Positions 31,507 through 39,322 of a stretch of DNA of 39,922 nucleotides are shown piece after piece (position 1 is the stretch's first letter; each line of letters opens with the position of its first letter). The notes under the pieces are model-generated. The model saw nothing but the letters and a program-made list of their open reading frames with translations. It was not told where the DNA came from and searched no databases. A program made the translations under genes and the position numbers. The DNA is from Propionicimonas sp. GTDB lineage: Bacteria > Actinomycetota > Actinomycetes > Propionibacteriales > Propionibacteriaceae. Location of the stretch: assembly GCF_029975155.1 (NCBI RefSeq), contig NZ_JARKPQ010000147.1:1-39922 (forward strand), read 5' to 3'.

Positions 31507-32289
31507 TCAGCGCAGATGCACCACGTCGCCGGCGGCGAAGGGACGCTCCCCGCCCGCGACCGAGACCAGCAGGCAGCCGTCCGCGTCCACGCCGGTCGCC
31601 CAGCCCTCGACGAACTCGTCCGGGCCGAGCTGGACCCGCACCCGGCGGCCGACGGACGCACAGCGGGCGGAGTACTCCGCGCGCAGGTCGTCGCCGGCGA
31701 GCCAGCGGGTATACCACGTCCCCAGCCACGCGAGCACGCCCTCGACCACCGCGGTCGGATCGACCTCGGCTCCCGCCAACGCCAGCGACGTCGCCGTCGG
31801 CACCGGCAGCTGCGCCTGTGACAGCGTCGTGTTGATGCCCATCCCGATCACCGCTGCCGGCCCGGACGGGCCGTCCACCCGCTCGGAGAGGATGCCGCAC
31901 AGCTTGCGCCCGTCCACCAGCACGTCGTTGGGCCACTTCAGCTCGACCGCCACGCCGCAGGCCGCCCTGAGCCCATCGGCGACCGCGAGGCCGGTGACCA
32001 GGGGCAGCCACAGCCACCGCTCGACGGGCACCGAGGCCGGCGGCCGCAGCAGCACCGAGATCGCCAGCGACGTCCCGGGCGGTGCCTCCCAGACCCGCGC
32101 GAAACGGCCCCGTCCGGCACTCTGGTGGTCGCTGACAAGCACCGTCCCCGACCCTGCCCCGGCGCGTGCGGCCGTGGCCAGGTCGGCGTTGGTGGAGCCG
32201 GTGGTGGCCACCGTCCGGATCGCGGTCCACACCGAACCGGGCCGGACCAGCCGACGGGACAGCGCCTCGGCATCGACGCGGGGATTCAC
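31507..32289 (-). CDS. birA: Biotin-[acetyl-CoA carboxylase] ligase
   Basis: This 260-residue enzyme attaches biotin to the carboxyl carrier subunit of acyl-CoA carboxylase. It shows [37 protein letters not shown], which contains the biotin- and ATP-binding GRGRFxR loop, then [18 protein letters not shown], a hallmark of the family. There is no N-terminal DNA-binding domain, so it is a group I ligase without a repressor role. GTG at 32289 is preceded by TAGAGT at six bases. It is divergent from accD, whose complex it biotinylates. Confidence 0.94.
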   Translation of the reverse strand: MNPRVDAEALSRRLVRPGSVWTAIRTVATTGSTNADLATAARAGAGSGTVLVSDHQSAGRGRFARVWEAPPGTSLAISVLLRPPASVPVERWLWLPLVTGLAVADGLRAACGVAVELKWPNDVLVDGRKLCGILSERVDGPSGPAAVIGMGINTTLSQAQLPVPTATSLALAGAEVDPTAVVEGVLAWLGTWYTRWLAGDDLRAEYSARCASVGRRVRVQLGPDEFVEGWATGVDADGCLLVSVAGGERPFAAGDVVHLR

Positions 32290-32295
32290 CCTGCG

Positions 32296-32343
32296 ACTCT
32301 ATGGCCTGTTCCCGACCTCGACGCACGCTCCGGTGAGTATCGT
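32296..32343. promoter_or_regulatory. Divergent leaderless promoters of birA and accD
   Basis: On the minus strand TAGAGT (32296-32301) lies six bases before the birA GTG; on the plus strand TATCGT (32338-32343) lies six bases before the accD ATG. Neither gene has a Shine-Dalgarno sequence. Both -35 regions would fall inside the 60-base gap. Confidence 0.55.
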
Positions 32344-32349
32344 CAGCTC

Positions 32350-33924
32350 ATGGCGCAGGACATCCACACCACTCGCGGGAAGCTGGCCGACCTCGCGGCG
32401 CGCAAGGCCGAAGCGCTGAACCCGTCCAGCGTGGCCGCGGTGGAGAAGGTGCACGCCCAGGGCAAGATGACCGCGCGCGAGCGCATTCTCGCGCTGCTGG
32501 ACGAGGACAGCTTCGCCGAGTTCGACCGGTTCGCCCGGCACCGCTCGAGTGCCTTCGACATGGAGGAGAAGCGGCCCTACACCGACGGCGTGATCACCGG
32601 CGTGGGGTCGATCCACGGCCGTCCGGTGTGCGTGTTCAGCCAGGACGTCACCCTGTTCGGCGGCGCGCTCGGCGAGGTGTACGGGGAGAAGATCGTCAAG
32701 ATCCTCGACTTCGCCATCAAGACCGGCTGCCCGATCATCGGGATCAACGAGGGCGGCGGCGCGCGCATCCAGGAGGGCGTGGTCTCGCTCGACCTGTACT
32801 CCCAGATCTTCCGGCGCAACACCCTCGCCTCCGGCGTGATCCCGCAGATCTCGCTGATCATGGGCGCCGCCGCTGGCGGGCACGTCTACTCGCCGGCCCT
32901 GACCGATTTCGTGGTGATGGTCGACCAGACGTCCCAGATGTTCATCACCGGACCGGCGGTGATCAAGGCGGTGACCGGCGAGGACGTCACGATGGAGGAA
33001 CTCGGCGGCGGCCGCACGCACTCCACGAAGTCGGGCAACTCCCACTACCTGGCCGCCGACGAGACGGACGCCATCGAGTATGTCCGCGAGCTGCTCACCT
33101 ACCTGCCGCAGAACAACCTCGAGGACCCGCCGGTCTACGACGAGGACGAGGCCGACCTGACCATCACCGAGCACGACCTGGTGCTGGACACGCTGATCCC
33201 CGACTCGCCGAACCAGCCCTACGACATGCACGAGGTGATCCGGAGGGTGCTGGACGACGACGAGTTCCTCGAGGTGCACCGGCTGTACGCGCCGAACATC
33301 ATCTGCGGGTTCGGACGCGTGGAGGGCCGATCGATCGGGGTCATCGCCAACCAGCCGATGGTGTACGCGGGCTGCCTCGACATCAAGGCGTCGGAGAAGG
33401 CCGCGCGGTTCGTCCGCACTTGCGACGCGTTCAACATCCCCATCCTGACGTTCGAGGACGTCCCCGGCTTCCTGCCCGGCACCGACCAGGAGTGGGACGG
33501 GATCATCCACCGCGGCGCGAAGCTCATCTACGCCTACGCCGAGGCCACCGTCCCGCTGGTGACAGTGATCACCCGCAAGGCCTACGGCGGCGCCTACTGT
33601 GTGATGGGGTCGAAGCCGCTGGGGGCGGACGTGAACTTCGCCTGGCCGACCGCCCAGATCGCGGTGATGGGCGCGGAGGGCGCGGTGAACATCCTGTACA
33701 AGCGCGAGCTCGCGGACGCCGCCGACCCCGAGGCGCGCCGCACCGAGCTGATCGACGAGTACAACGACGAGCTGGCCAACCCCTACGTCGCCGCCGAACG
33801 CGGGTACGTGGACAAGGTGATCCACCCGCACGAGACCAGGGCCCAGGTGATCCGGGTGCTGCGGCTGCTGCGCACCAAGCGGCAGCAGCTGCCACCGAAG
33901 AAGCACGGGAACATCCCGCTGTGA
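32350..33924 (+). CDS. accD: Acyl-CoA carboxylase beta subunit (carboxyltransferase)
   Basis: This 524-residue protein is the carboxyltransferase of a biotin-dependent acyl-CoA carboxylase, probably acting on propionyl- and/or acetyl-CoA. It has [20 protein letters not shown], the first crotonase-like domain with [13 protein letters not shown] and the oxyanion-hole region [12 protein letters not shown], and the second domain with [35 protein letters not shown] and [10 protein letters not shown]. It is coupled to the epsilon subunit through a GTGA overlap. It differs from the methylmalonyl-CoA transcarboxylase 12S subunit of propionibacteria near the N-terminus. The biotinylated alpha subunit is not in this window. 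Confidence 0.93.
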   Translation: MAQDIHTTRGKLADLAARKAEALNPSSVAAVEKVHAQGKMTARERILALLDEDSFAEFDRFARHRSSAFDMEEKRPYTDGVITGVGSIHGRPVCVFSQDVTLFGGALGEVYGEKIVKILDFAIKTGCPIIGINEGGGARIQEGVVSLDLYSQIFRRNTLASGVIPQISLIMGAAAGGHVYSPALTDFVVMVDQTSQMFITGPAVIKAVTGEDVTMEELGGGRTHSTKSGNSHYLAADETDAIEYVRELLTYLPQNNLEDPPVYDEDEADLTITEHDLVLDTLIPDSPNQPYDMHEVIRRVLDDDEFLEVHRLYAPNIICGFGRVEGRSIGVIANQPMVYAGCLDIKASEKAARFVRTCDAFNIPILTFEDVPGFLPGTDQEWDGIIHRGAKLIYAYAEATVPLVTVITRKAYGGAYCVMGSKPLGADVNFAWPTAQIAVMGAEGAVNILYKRELADAADPEARRTELIDEYNDELANPYVAAERGYVDKVIHPHETRAQVIRVLRLLRTKRQQLPPKKHGNIPL

Positions 33925-34214
33925 CCGTCCCCGAACTGCCGCGCCGAGCCCCCGTCATCCCGGCGAACGCCGGGATCTCCGGCCCTGACCACAGGCCGGG
34001 GCCCGATGGGTTGTTCGAGGTACTCGGGGGCTCCCCCACCGACGAGGAACTGGCCGCGCTGGCCGCCGTGGTGGTGGCGTTGCGCCGCGGGCGTCCCGAC
34101 CCCCACGCGCCGGCGACGAGCACGCTGGCCGGCGGCTGGCGCTCCTACTGGCATACGGTACGTACGCCGTTGGTTCCCGGGCGGGAGGCCTGGCGGAGTA
34201 GCTTTCGGATGTAG
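33921..34214 (+). CDS. accE: Acyl-CoA carboxylase epsilon subunit with an inserted repeat
   Basis: This 97-residue protein has the epsilon-subunit core [20 protein letters not shown], followed by a basic stretch and [24 protein letters not shown]. In actinobacteria the epsilon subunit binds the carboxylase complex and raises its activity. GTG at 33921 overlaps the accD stop. Residues 12-21 ([10 protein letters not shown]) are encoded by a family B hairpin (33954-33977), and the region up to about residue 31 is unlike other epsilon subunits. If translation began at the in-frame TTG near 34011 the insert would be outside the protein; the overlap with accD favours 33921. Confidence 0.85.
   Translation: MTVPELPRRAPVIPANAGISGPDHRPGPDGLFEVLGGSPTDEELAALAAVVVALRRGRPDPHAPATSTLAGGWRSYWHTVRTPLVPGREAWRSSFRM
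33954..33977. repeat. Family B hairpin inside accE
   Basis: ATCCCGGC (33957-33964) and GCCGGGAT (33969-33976) form a perfect 8-base stem around GAAC. It is in frame with accE and reads VIPANAGI. It is a single hairpin of the larger composite seen at 9021, 13688 and 37316. Confidence 0.85.
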
Positions 34215-34258
34215 CTTCACCCAGCTGCCGAGTTGTCGGCCCAGAGAGAGGACGTGGC

Positions 34259-34999
34259 ATGGGCGCCATCGACGAGATCCTGTCCAGCATCGATCCGCAG
34301 CAGTTGGCCGCGGCGCTGGGCACCGATCAGGACACCGCGGTGAACGCCGCCGCGGCTGCCATTCCGACCCTGATCAACAGCCTGCAGGCCAACGCAGGGA
34401 GCGCGGACGGCCAGGCCAGCCTGATGGCGGCGCTCGGCCAGCACGCGGACGGGGTGTACGGCGACTCGATCGACCTGAACGGGGTGGACACCGATGACGG
34501 CCGCAAGATCGTGGCCCACGCCCTCGCCGATGACCCGGGCCGGCTGCAGGCCGTAGGCGGCCTCGGCGGGAGCCTGCTCAGCAAGCTGCTGCCGCTGCTG
34601 GCACCGATCGTGATGAGCTACCTGGCCAAGAAGCTGGGCATGGGGTCGGCCGCGGCGCCGTCCCAGGGCTCGGGCGACATCCTCGGCGACCTGCTGGGCG
34701 GGCTGCTCGGCGGCGGGTCCGCGGGCGGCGCGGCCGGGGGTGGCCTCGGTGATCTGCTGGGCGGCATCCTCGGCGATCAGGCCGCCGAACCGGCGGGTGT
34801 GCCGTCCGGGCACGGCGGCGGCGCGGTCGGTGCGGACGGTGACCTCGGCGGCGTGTTCAACGCGCCGGGCAACGCCACCGGCATGCAGATCCCGACGCAG
34901 GACGCTCCGGACGACCAGCGGCCGACGTACCAGCAGCCGGCACAACAGGGTTCCGGCGACATCCTCGGCGACCTGCTCGGGCAGATCCTTGGCCGCTGA
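34259..34999 (+). CDS. DUF937 protein with glycine-rich repeats
   Basis: This 246-residue protein starts with a helical DUF937 domain (IDEILSSIDPQQLAAALG, AAAAAIPTLINSLQANA, GGSLLSKLLPLLAPIVMSYLAKKLG). After residue 135 it becomes glycine-rich, with the motif SGDILGDLLG near residue 138 and again at the C-terminus, and related LGDLLGGILG between. DUF937 proteins are poorly understood; some resemble YidB. The ATG at 34259 follows GAGAGAGGAC. It ends just before maf and may share its transcript. Confidence 0.82.
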   Translation: MGAIDEILSSIDPQQLAAALGTDQDTAVNAAAAAIPTLINSLQANAGSADGQASLMAALGQHADGVYGDSIDLNGVDTDDGRKIVAHALADDPGRLQAVGGLGGSLLSKLLPLLAPIVMSYLAKKLGMGSAAAPSQGSGDILGDLLGGLLGGGSAGGAAGGGLGDLLGGILGDQAAEPAGVPSGHGGGAVGADGDLGGVFNAPGNATGMQIPTQDAPDDQRPTYQQPAQQGSGDILGDLLGQILGR

Positions 35000-35003
35000 A
35001 CCG

Positions 35004-35675
35004 GTGCCGCGCCTGGTGCTCGCGTCCGCCTCACCGGCGCGGCTGGAGACCCTGACCCGGGCGGGTCTCTCCCCCGAGGTCGTGGTCTCCGACGTGGACG
35101 AGGACGCCTTCGCCGCGCCCACCGTCGCGGAACTCGTCGCCGTCCTGGCCCGGGCGAAGGCCGAGTCGGTCGCGGCCTCACTGCCACGTGAACGGAAAGG
35201 GACCCGTCCCCTTTCTGTTCACGGGGACGGGTCCCTTTCCGTTCAGGACACGCTCGTCGTCGGCTGCGACTCACTGCTCGAACTGGACGGCGAGCCGATG
35301 GGCAAGCCGGCCTCTGCGGACGAGGCCGTCGCACGCTGGCGGCGGATGCGCGGCCGCACCGGGCACCTGCACACCGGCCACCACGTGATCCGGCTCGGCG
35401 CAGCGCCGGCGACCGCGTCCGGTGTGGAGACCACCGCGGTGGCGTTCGCCGAACTCACGGACGAGGAGATCGAGGCCTACGTCCTCACGGGCGAGCCACA
35501 ACGGGTGGCCGGCGCGTTCACCATCGACGGCCTGGGTGGCGCCTACGTCCGCTCGGTCAGTGGCGATCCGCACGCCGTCGTCGGGATCAGCCTGCCGCTG
35601 CTCCGTGACCTGTTCGGCCGGCTCGGCGTCCGCTGGCACGACCTGTGGACCCGGCTAGCCTTTACAGCGCCATGA
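35004..35675 (+). CDS. maf: Maf nucleoside triphosphate pyrophosphatase with a repeat-coded insert
   Basis: Maf enzymes hydrolyse non-canonical or modified nucleoside triphosphates and limit misincorporation; some affect septum formation. The 223-residue protein has the N-terminal VPRLVLASASPARLE, a DVDE motif, GCDSLLELDG with the catalytic aspartate, GHHVI, and a C-terminal DGLGGAYVRSVSGDPHAVVG. Between ASLP and DTLVVGCDS lies a 19-residue segment (RERKGTRPLSVHGDGSLSVQ) with no family counterpart. It is encoded by the 57-base palindrome at 35189-35245. The reading frame is intact, so the protein may still work if the insert forms a loop before the active-site strand. The start is the GTG at 35004; a TTG 15 bases upstream is an alternative. 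The stop overlaps the next ATG. Confidence 0.9.
   Translation: MPRLVLASASPARLETLTRAGLSPEVVVSDVDEDAFAAPTVAELVAVLARAKAESVAASLPRERKGTRPLSVHGDGSLSVQDTLVVGCDSLLELDGEPMGKPASADEAVARWRRMRGRTGHLHTGHHVIRLGAAPATASGVETTAVAFAELTDEEIEAYVLTGEPQRVAGAFTIDGLGGAYVRSVSGDPHAVVGISLPLLRDLFGRLGVRWHDLWTRLAFTAP
35189..35245. repeat. Family A palindrome inserted in frame in maf
   Basis: Arms 35189-35211 and 35223-35245 are perfect reverse complements over 23 bases (beginning TGAACGGAAAGGGACC) around an 11-base loop. The total length is 57 bases, exactly 19 codons, with no stop in the maf frame. The loop begins like a further partial copy (TTTCTGTTCA). Confidence 0.93.
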
Positions 35676-36589
35676 CGAATCTGGAGAACCTGCCCGGCCC
35701 CGCGGACGTGGTGCCGCCCACCTCGGCGCTACCGGCGTGGCTGCGTGCCATGCGTCCCAAGCAGTGGGTGAAGAACGTGCTCGTGCTGGCCGCTCCGCTC
35801 GCGGCGGGCCGGCTGTTCGAGCCCCCCGTGCTGCTCGCCTCGCTGTGGGCCTTCGTGTCGTTCTCCCTGGTCAGCGCATCGATCTACCTGATCAACGACA
35901 GCCGCGACGTCGACGCGGACCGGCTGCATCCCAAGAAGCGGTTCCGGCCGATCGCCGCGGGCGAGTTGTCGATCCCGACCGCGTACGTCATGGCCGCGAT
36001 CACGCTGGCCGCGTCACTGACGATTGGCTTCTGGGTGGCGCCGCTGCTCGGGGTGACGCTCGCGTCCTACTGGGTGTTGCAGGTGGTGTACTCGCTCTTC
36101 CTCAAGCACCAGCCGATCATCGACCTCGCCATGGTGGCGGCGGGATTCCTGCTGCGCGCCGTCGCCGGCGGCGTCGCGGCCAACCTCGCACTGTCGCAGT
36201 GGTTCCTGCTGGTGGCGTCGTTCGGGTCGCTGTTCATGGTGGCGGGCAAGCGCTACTCGGAGTTGAAGGAGCTCGGCACCGAGGCCGGCACCAGGGCCAG
36301 CCTCGAGCGCTACACGAAGTCGTACCTGCGCGAGGTGTGGTCGATCTCGATCGCGATCGTGATCATGTCCTACAGCCTGTGGGCGTTCGAGCAGCGCTAC
36401 GCCCAGCCGTGGGGCATCCCGTGGACGACGCTGTCGATCGCGCCGTTCACGCTCGCTGTGCTGCGCTACGCCATGCGCGTGGACCAGGGCAAGGCCGGTG
36501 AGCCGGAGGACGTGGTGCTGTCCGACCCGATCCTGCAGGTGCTGGCGGTGCTGTGGGTGATCCCGGTGGCGATCGCGGTGTTCGGATGA
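35672..36589 (+). CDS. Decaprenyl-phosphate phosphoribosyltransferase (UbiA family)
   Basis: This 305-residue membrane prenyltransferase has the prenyl-diphosphate motif NDSRDVDADRLHPKKRFRP. N75-D76-xx-D79-xxx-D83 matches the NDxxDxxxD of DPPR synthase (Rv3806c in mycobacteria), which transfers phosphoribose from PRPP to decaprenyl phosphate for arabinan synthesis. The N-terminal RPKQWVKNVLVLAAPLAAG is also typical, and about nine helices follow. The ATG overlaps the maf stop, and its TGA overlaps the next start. It fits with the LCP and GtrA genes as cell-envelope machinery. Confidence 0.9.
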   Translation: MTNLENLPGPADVVPPTSALPAWLRAMRPKQWVKNVLVLAAPLAAGRLFEPPVLLASLWAFVSFSLVSASIYLINDSRDVDADRLHPKKRFRPIAAGELSIPTAYVMAAITLAASLTIGFWVAPLLGVTLASYWVLQVVYSLFLKHQPIIDLAMVAAGFLLRAVAGGVAANLALSQWFLLVASFGSLFMVAGKRYSELKELGTEAGTRASLERYTKSYLREVWSISIAIVIMSYSLWAFEQRYAQPWGIPWTTLSIAPFTLAVLRYAMRVDQGKAGEPEDVVLSDPILQVLAVLWVIPVAIAVFG

Positions 36590-37299
36590 CCACCCCGGAT
36601 GAGCACCGGATGGTCAGCCCGATGAGCCGCCCGGTCGCGCTGGTGACCGGTGCCTCCCGGGGCATCGGACGGGCCGTCGCGCTCGCTCTCGCGCCCACCC
36701 ATCATGTCCTGGTCGGGGGACGCGACGCCGACTCCGTCGCCTCGGTCGTGGCCGGACTCGAGTCGGCCGCGCCGTTCGTCGTCGACCTCACGGACGAGGC
36801 CGCACTCGCCGCCGCCGTGACCGGTGTCGGCCGGCTCGATGTGCTCGTGCACTCCGCCGGACTGGTCACCTTCGGCGCGCTCGCGGACTCGACCACCCAG
36901 GAGTGGCGCGACCTGATGGAACTGAACGTGGTCGCACCGGCCACCCTCACCCGGCTGCTGCTGCCCGCGCTGCGGTCCTCCCACGGGCTGGTGGTGTTCC
37001 TCAACTCCGGCGCCGGCCTGACCACCCATCGCGGGTTCTCCGCGTACTCGGCGTCGAAGTACGCGCTCACCGCGCTGGCCGACGCGCTGCGGCTCGACGA
37101 ACGCGGCCGCATCCGGGTGACCTCCATCCACCCCGGACGCGTCGCCACCGACATGCAGGCCCGGCTCGCCTCCCTGCAGGGACTCCCCTATGTCCCCGAC
37201 GCCCACCTCGACGCCGCGGATGTCGCCCGCGCCGTCCGCCTCGCCGTGGACCTGCCCCCGGACGCGAGCCTCGACTCCGTCCGGATCAACCCGGTGTAG
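36586..37299 (+). CDS. Short-chain dehydrogenase/reductase
   Basis: This protein has 237 residues from the ATG overlapping the previous stop (36586). Starts at 36610 or 36622 would also fit; the last gives the tighter MSRPVALVTGASRGIG N-terminus. The coenzyme motif TGASRGIG is at 21-28, the catalytic serine in NSGAG, and the YSASK motif gives Y154 and K158. It is a classical NAD(P)-dependent SDR. In mycobacteria DprE2 acts after DPPR synthase, but this protein is shorter and has no DprE1-like oxidase beside it, so the substrate is unknown. Confidence 0.88.
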   Translation: MTTPDEHRMVSPMSRPVALVTGASRGIGRAVALALAPTHHVLVGGRDADSVASVVAGLESAAPFVVDLTDEAALAAAVTGVGRLDVLVHSAGLVTFGALADSTTQEWRDLMELNVVAPATLTRLLLPALRSSHGLVVFLNSGAGLTTHRGFSAYSASKYALTALADALRLDERGRIRVTSIHPGRVATDMQARLASLQGLPYVPDAHLDAADVARAVRLAVDLPPDASLDSVRINPV

Positions 37300-37315
37300 C
37301 AGGCGATCCACCCAA

Positions 37316-37396
37316 CGTCATCCCGGGCCTGACCCGGGATCCCCGTGGTCGACTCGCCGGGCCGGTGCAGGGATCCCGGCGTACGCCGGGATGACG
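37316..37396. repeat. Family B composite repeat (81 bases)
   Basis: Outer arms CGTCATCCCGG (37316-37326) and CCGGGATGACG (37386-37396) are perfect. Inside are hairpins CCCGGG-CCTGA-CCCGGG and CCGGCGTACGCCGG around the asymmetric core ending CCGGTGCAGGGATCCC. It fills the gap between the convergent SDR and flavoprotein genes. Confidence 0.88.
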
Positions 37397-37417
37397 GTCG
37401 TCCTTTGGCTCGGTCCC

Positions 37418-38620
37418 TCACAGCTCGGTCAGCGGCACCTCGGGGTCTGCGAGGCGCTCGGGCGGAATCACGCGCCCGACCAGGGCGCGCAGGGTGTCGT
37501 TGACGTCCCAGATGTTGACGTTCATCGCGGCGCGGACAGCCCCGGACGACAGCCAGAACGCGATGAACTCGCCGGAATCCATGTCGCCGCGCAGCACGAC
37601 GTCGTTCTCGCCGGACGCGTGGCCGACGTACTCCATGCCGAGGTCGTACTGATCTGTGAAGAAGTACGGCTGCCAGTCGTAGCGCGCATCCCGGCCGAGG
37701 ATCGTCCGGGCAGCGAGCTGGCCCTGCCGGATCGCGTTGTCCCAGTGCTCGACCCGCAGCCTCGTCCCGAGCGTGGGGTTGAACGCGTTGGCCACGTCGC
37801 CGATCGCGAGGATCACCGGGTCCGAGCTGCGCAGCCGGTCGTCGACGACCACCCCGCCTGCGACCTCGAGGCCCGCGTCGCCGGCCAGTTCGGCGTTGGG
37901 GACGGCACCTGCGCCGACCAGAACGAGGTCGCCGGGCACCACCTCGTCGCCGACCCGGACCCCGGTCACGCCGCTGGCGCCGCCCTTGAAACCGGTGACC
38001 TCGACGTTGGTGCGCAGGTCCACCCCGTGCGAGCGGTGCAGCTCCGCGAAGTGCCGGGCCACCCGCGCCCCGAGGATCGCGCCGAGCGGCAGGTCGAACC
38101 GTTCGAGGACGGTCACCGCGCAGCCCGCCTTGCGGGCGGACGCGGCCACCTCCAGCCCGATCCAGCCGCCACCGACGACGACCAGCCGCCGGCCAGCGGT
38201 CAGTTCCGCCTTCAGCCGCGCCGAGTCGTCCATCGTGCGCAGGGTGACGACGCCAGGCAGGTCCATCCCGGGCAGGTCCAGTCGCCGGGCGCGAGCCCCG
38301 GTGGCGAGCACGAGCCTGTCGTAGCCGAGCTCCGCGCCCGACTCGAGCCGGACCGTCCGTCCGGCCCGATCGAGCGCGACCACCCGGGCGCCGAACCGGG
38401 TGGTCACGTCGTGTTCGGCGTACCACTGGGGTGGATGGACGAACAGCGAGTCGGCCGGCTCCTCGCCCTGCAGGACCTGCTTCGACAGACCCGGACGCTC
38501 GTACGGCCGCTGCGACTCGGCCCCGACCAGGGTGATCGAGCCGTCGAAGCCCTCCTCCCGCAGTGTGCTGACGGTGTGAGCGGCGGCAAGCCCCGCCCCG
38601 ACCACGATGACCGAACTCAT
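37418..38620 (-). CDS. Ferredoxin/rubredoxin reductase-like FAD oxidoreductase
   Basis: This 400-residue flavoprotein has the FAD motif VIVVGAGLAAAHT at the start, a second nucleotide-binding VVVGGGWIGLEVA (from about 147), the FAD site AIGDVANAFNP, and a C-terminal reductase domain (EYVGHASGENDVVLRGD). It looks like the reductase partner of ferredoxins in oxygenase or P450 systems. ATG at 38620 overlaps the folE stop, and GGGGGAG is upstream. No ferredoxin or oxygenase gene lies beside it here; coupling to folE suggests a shared condition of expression. Confidence 0.9.
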   Translation of the reverse strand: MSSVIVVGAGLAAAHTVSTLREEGFDGSITLVGAESQRPYERPGLSKQVLQGEEPADSLFVHPPQWYAEHDVTTRFGARVVALDRAGRTVRLESGAELGYDRLVLATGARARRLDLPGMDLPGVVTLRTMDDSARLKAELTAGRRLVVVGGGWIGLEVAASARKAGCAVTVLERFDLPLGAILGARVARHFAELHRSHGVDLRTNVEVTGFKGGASGVTGVRVGDEVVPGDLVLVGAGAVPNAELAGDAGLEVAGGVVVDDRLRSSDPVILAIGDVANAFNPTLGTRLRVEHWDNAIRQGQLAARTILGRDARYDWQPYFFTDQYDLGMEYVGHASGENDVVLRGDMDSGEFIAFWLSSGAVRAAMNVNIWDVNDTLRALVGRVIPPERLADPEVPLTEL

Positions 38621-39237
38621 CGCACTCCCCCTTTCGAGTCGACGGCCGAGAGGAACTCGGCCCGTGCCGATGCGTCGACGCCGAGCTGCCCGGTCATGGT
38701 CTGCGTCCGGGTGGTGGCCCCGGCGGCGCGCACGCCCCGGATGGTCATGCAGCTGTGCCCGGCCTCGATCACCACCCCCACCCCGCGCGGCTCGAGCTCG
38801 CGGTCGAGCCAGTCCGCGACCTGGCGGGTGAGCCGCTCCTGCACCTGCGGACGCCGGGCCAGCGCGTCCACCACCCGGGCGAACTTCGACAGGCCCAGCA
38901 GCCGGTCCGTCGGCAGGTAGCCGACGTGGGCCACCCCCGAGAACGGCAGGAGGTGGTGCTCGCAGATCGAGCGGACGGGGATGTCACGCACCAGCACCAA
39001 CTCGGAATACCCCTCATCGTTGGGAAATGTCGTGGCGTCGAACTCGGTGGGCGTGAGCAGCTCTGCGTACGCCTGGGCCATCCGCAGCGGGCTGCGCCGC
39101 ATCGACGGCGACTCCGTGGACACCCCGAGAGCCCGCAGGAACTCCCGGGCGTGACGTGCGGCGGCCAGGATCCGCGGGTCGTCGCCCAGCGCGATCGCCT
39201 CGGCGCGGAACTCGGTGACGCTCACCGGATCGCTCAT
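38617..39237 (-). CDS. folE: GTP cyclohydrolase I
   Basis: This 206-residue enzyme opens GTP to dihydroneopterin triphosphate, the first step of folate (or biopterin) synthesis. The zinc ligands are C92, H95 and C163 (CEHHLLPF and HSCMTIRG), with GYLPTDRLLGLSKFARVVDALARRPQVQERLT typical of the FolE core. The ATG follows GGAGGGG. Actinobacterial folE normally sits with ftsH, folP and folK. Here it is next to a flavoprotein and a regulator, which suggests a second copy or a moved gene; that is inference. Confidence 0.93.
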   Translation of the reverse strand: MSDPVSVTEFRAEAIALGDDPRILAAARHAREFLRALGVSTESPSMRRSPLRMAQAYAELLTPTEFDATTFPNDEGYSELVLVRDIPVRSICEHHLLPFSGVAHVGYLPTDRLLGLSKFARVVDALARRPQVQERLTRQVADWLDRELEPRGVGVVIEAGHSCMTIRGVRAAGATTRTQTMTGQLGVDASARAEFLSAVDSKGGVR

Positions 39238-39267
39238 CGCCCCTCCATCTATCGGAGTTGTATCTAC

Positions 39268-39296
39268 ACGTTAGAAACCTTCCGGTGTATCGTCAA
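39268..39296 (-). promoter_or_regulatory. folE promoter with a possible operator
   Basis: On the minus strand TTGACG (39291-39296) and TAACGT (39268-39273) are 17 bases apart, a good housekeeping-type promoter. TACAC and GTGTA half-sites flank it (39265-39289), which might be bound by the divergent HTH protein. Confidence 0.55.
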
Positions 39297-39322
39297 GGTA
39301 TTCGTCCGTTGGAGGTGAGGGG

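Noticed and set aside
32350..33924. Methylmalonyl-CoA carboxyltransferase 12S subunit (mmdA)
   Set aside because: The N-terminus and the coupling with an epsilon subunit and divergent birA fit an actinobacterial acyl-CoA carboxylase beta subunit better.
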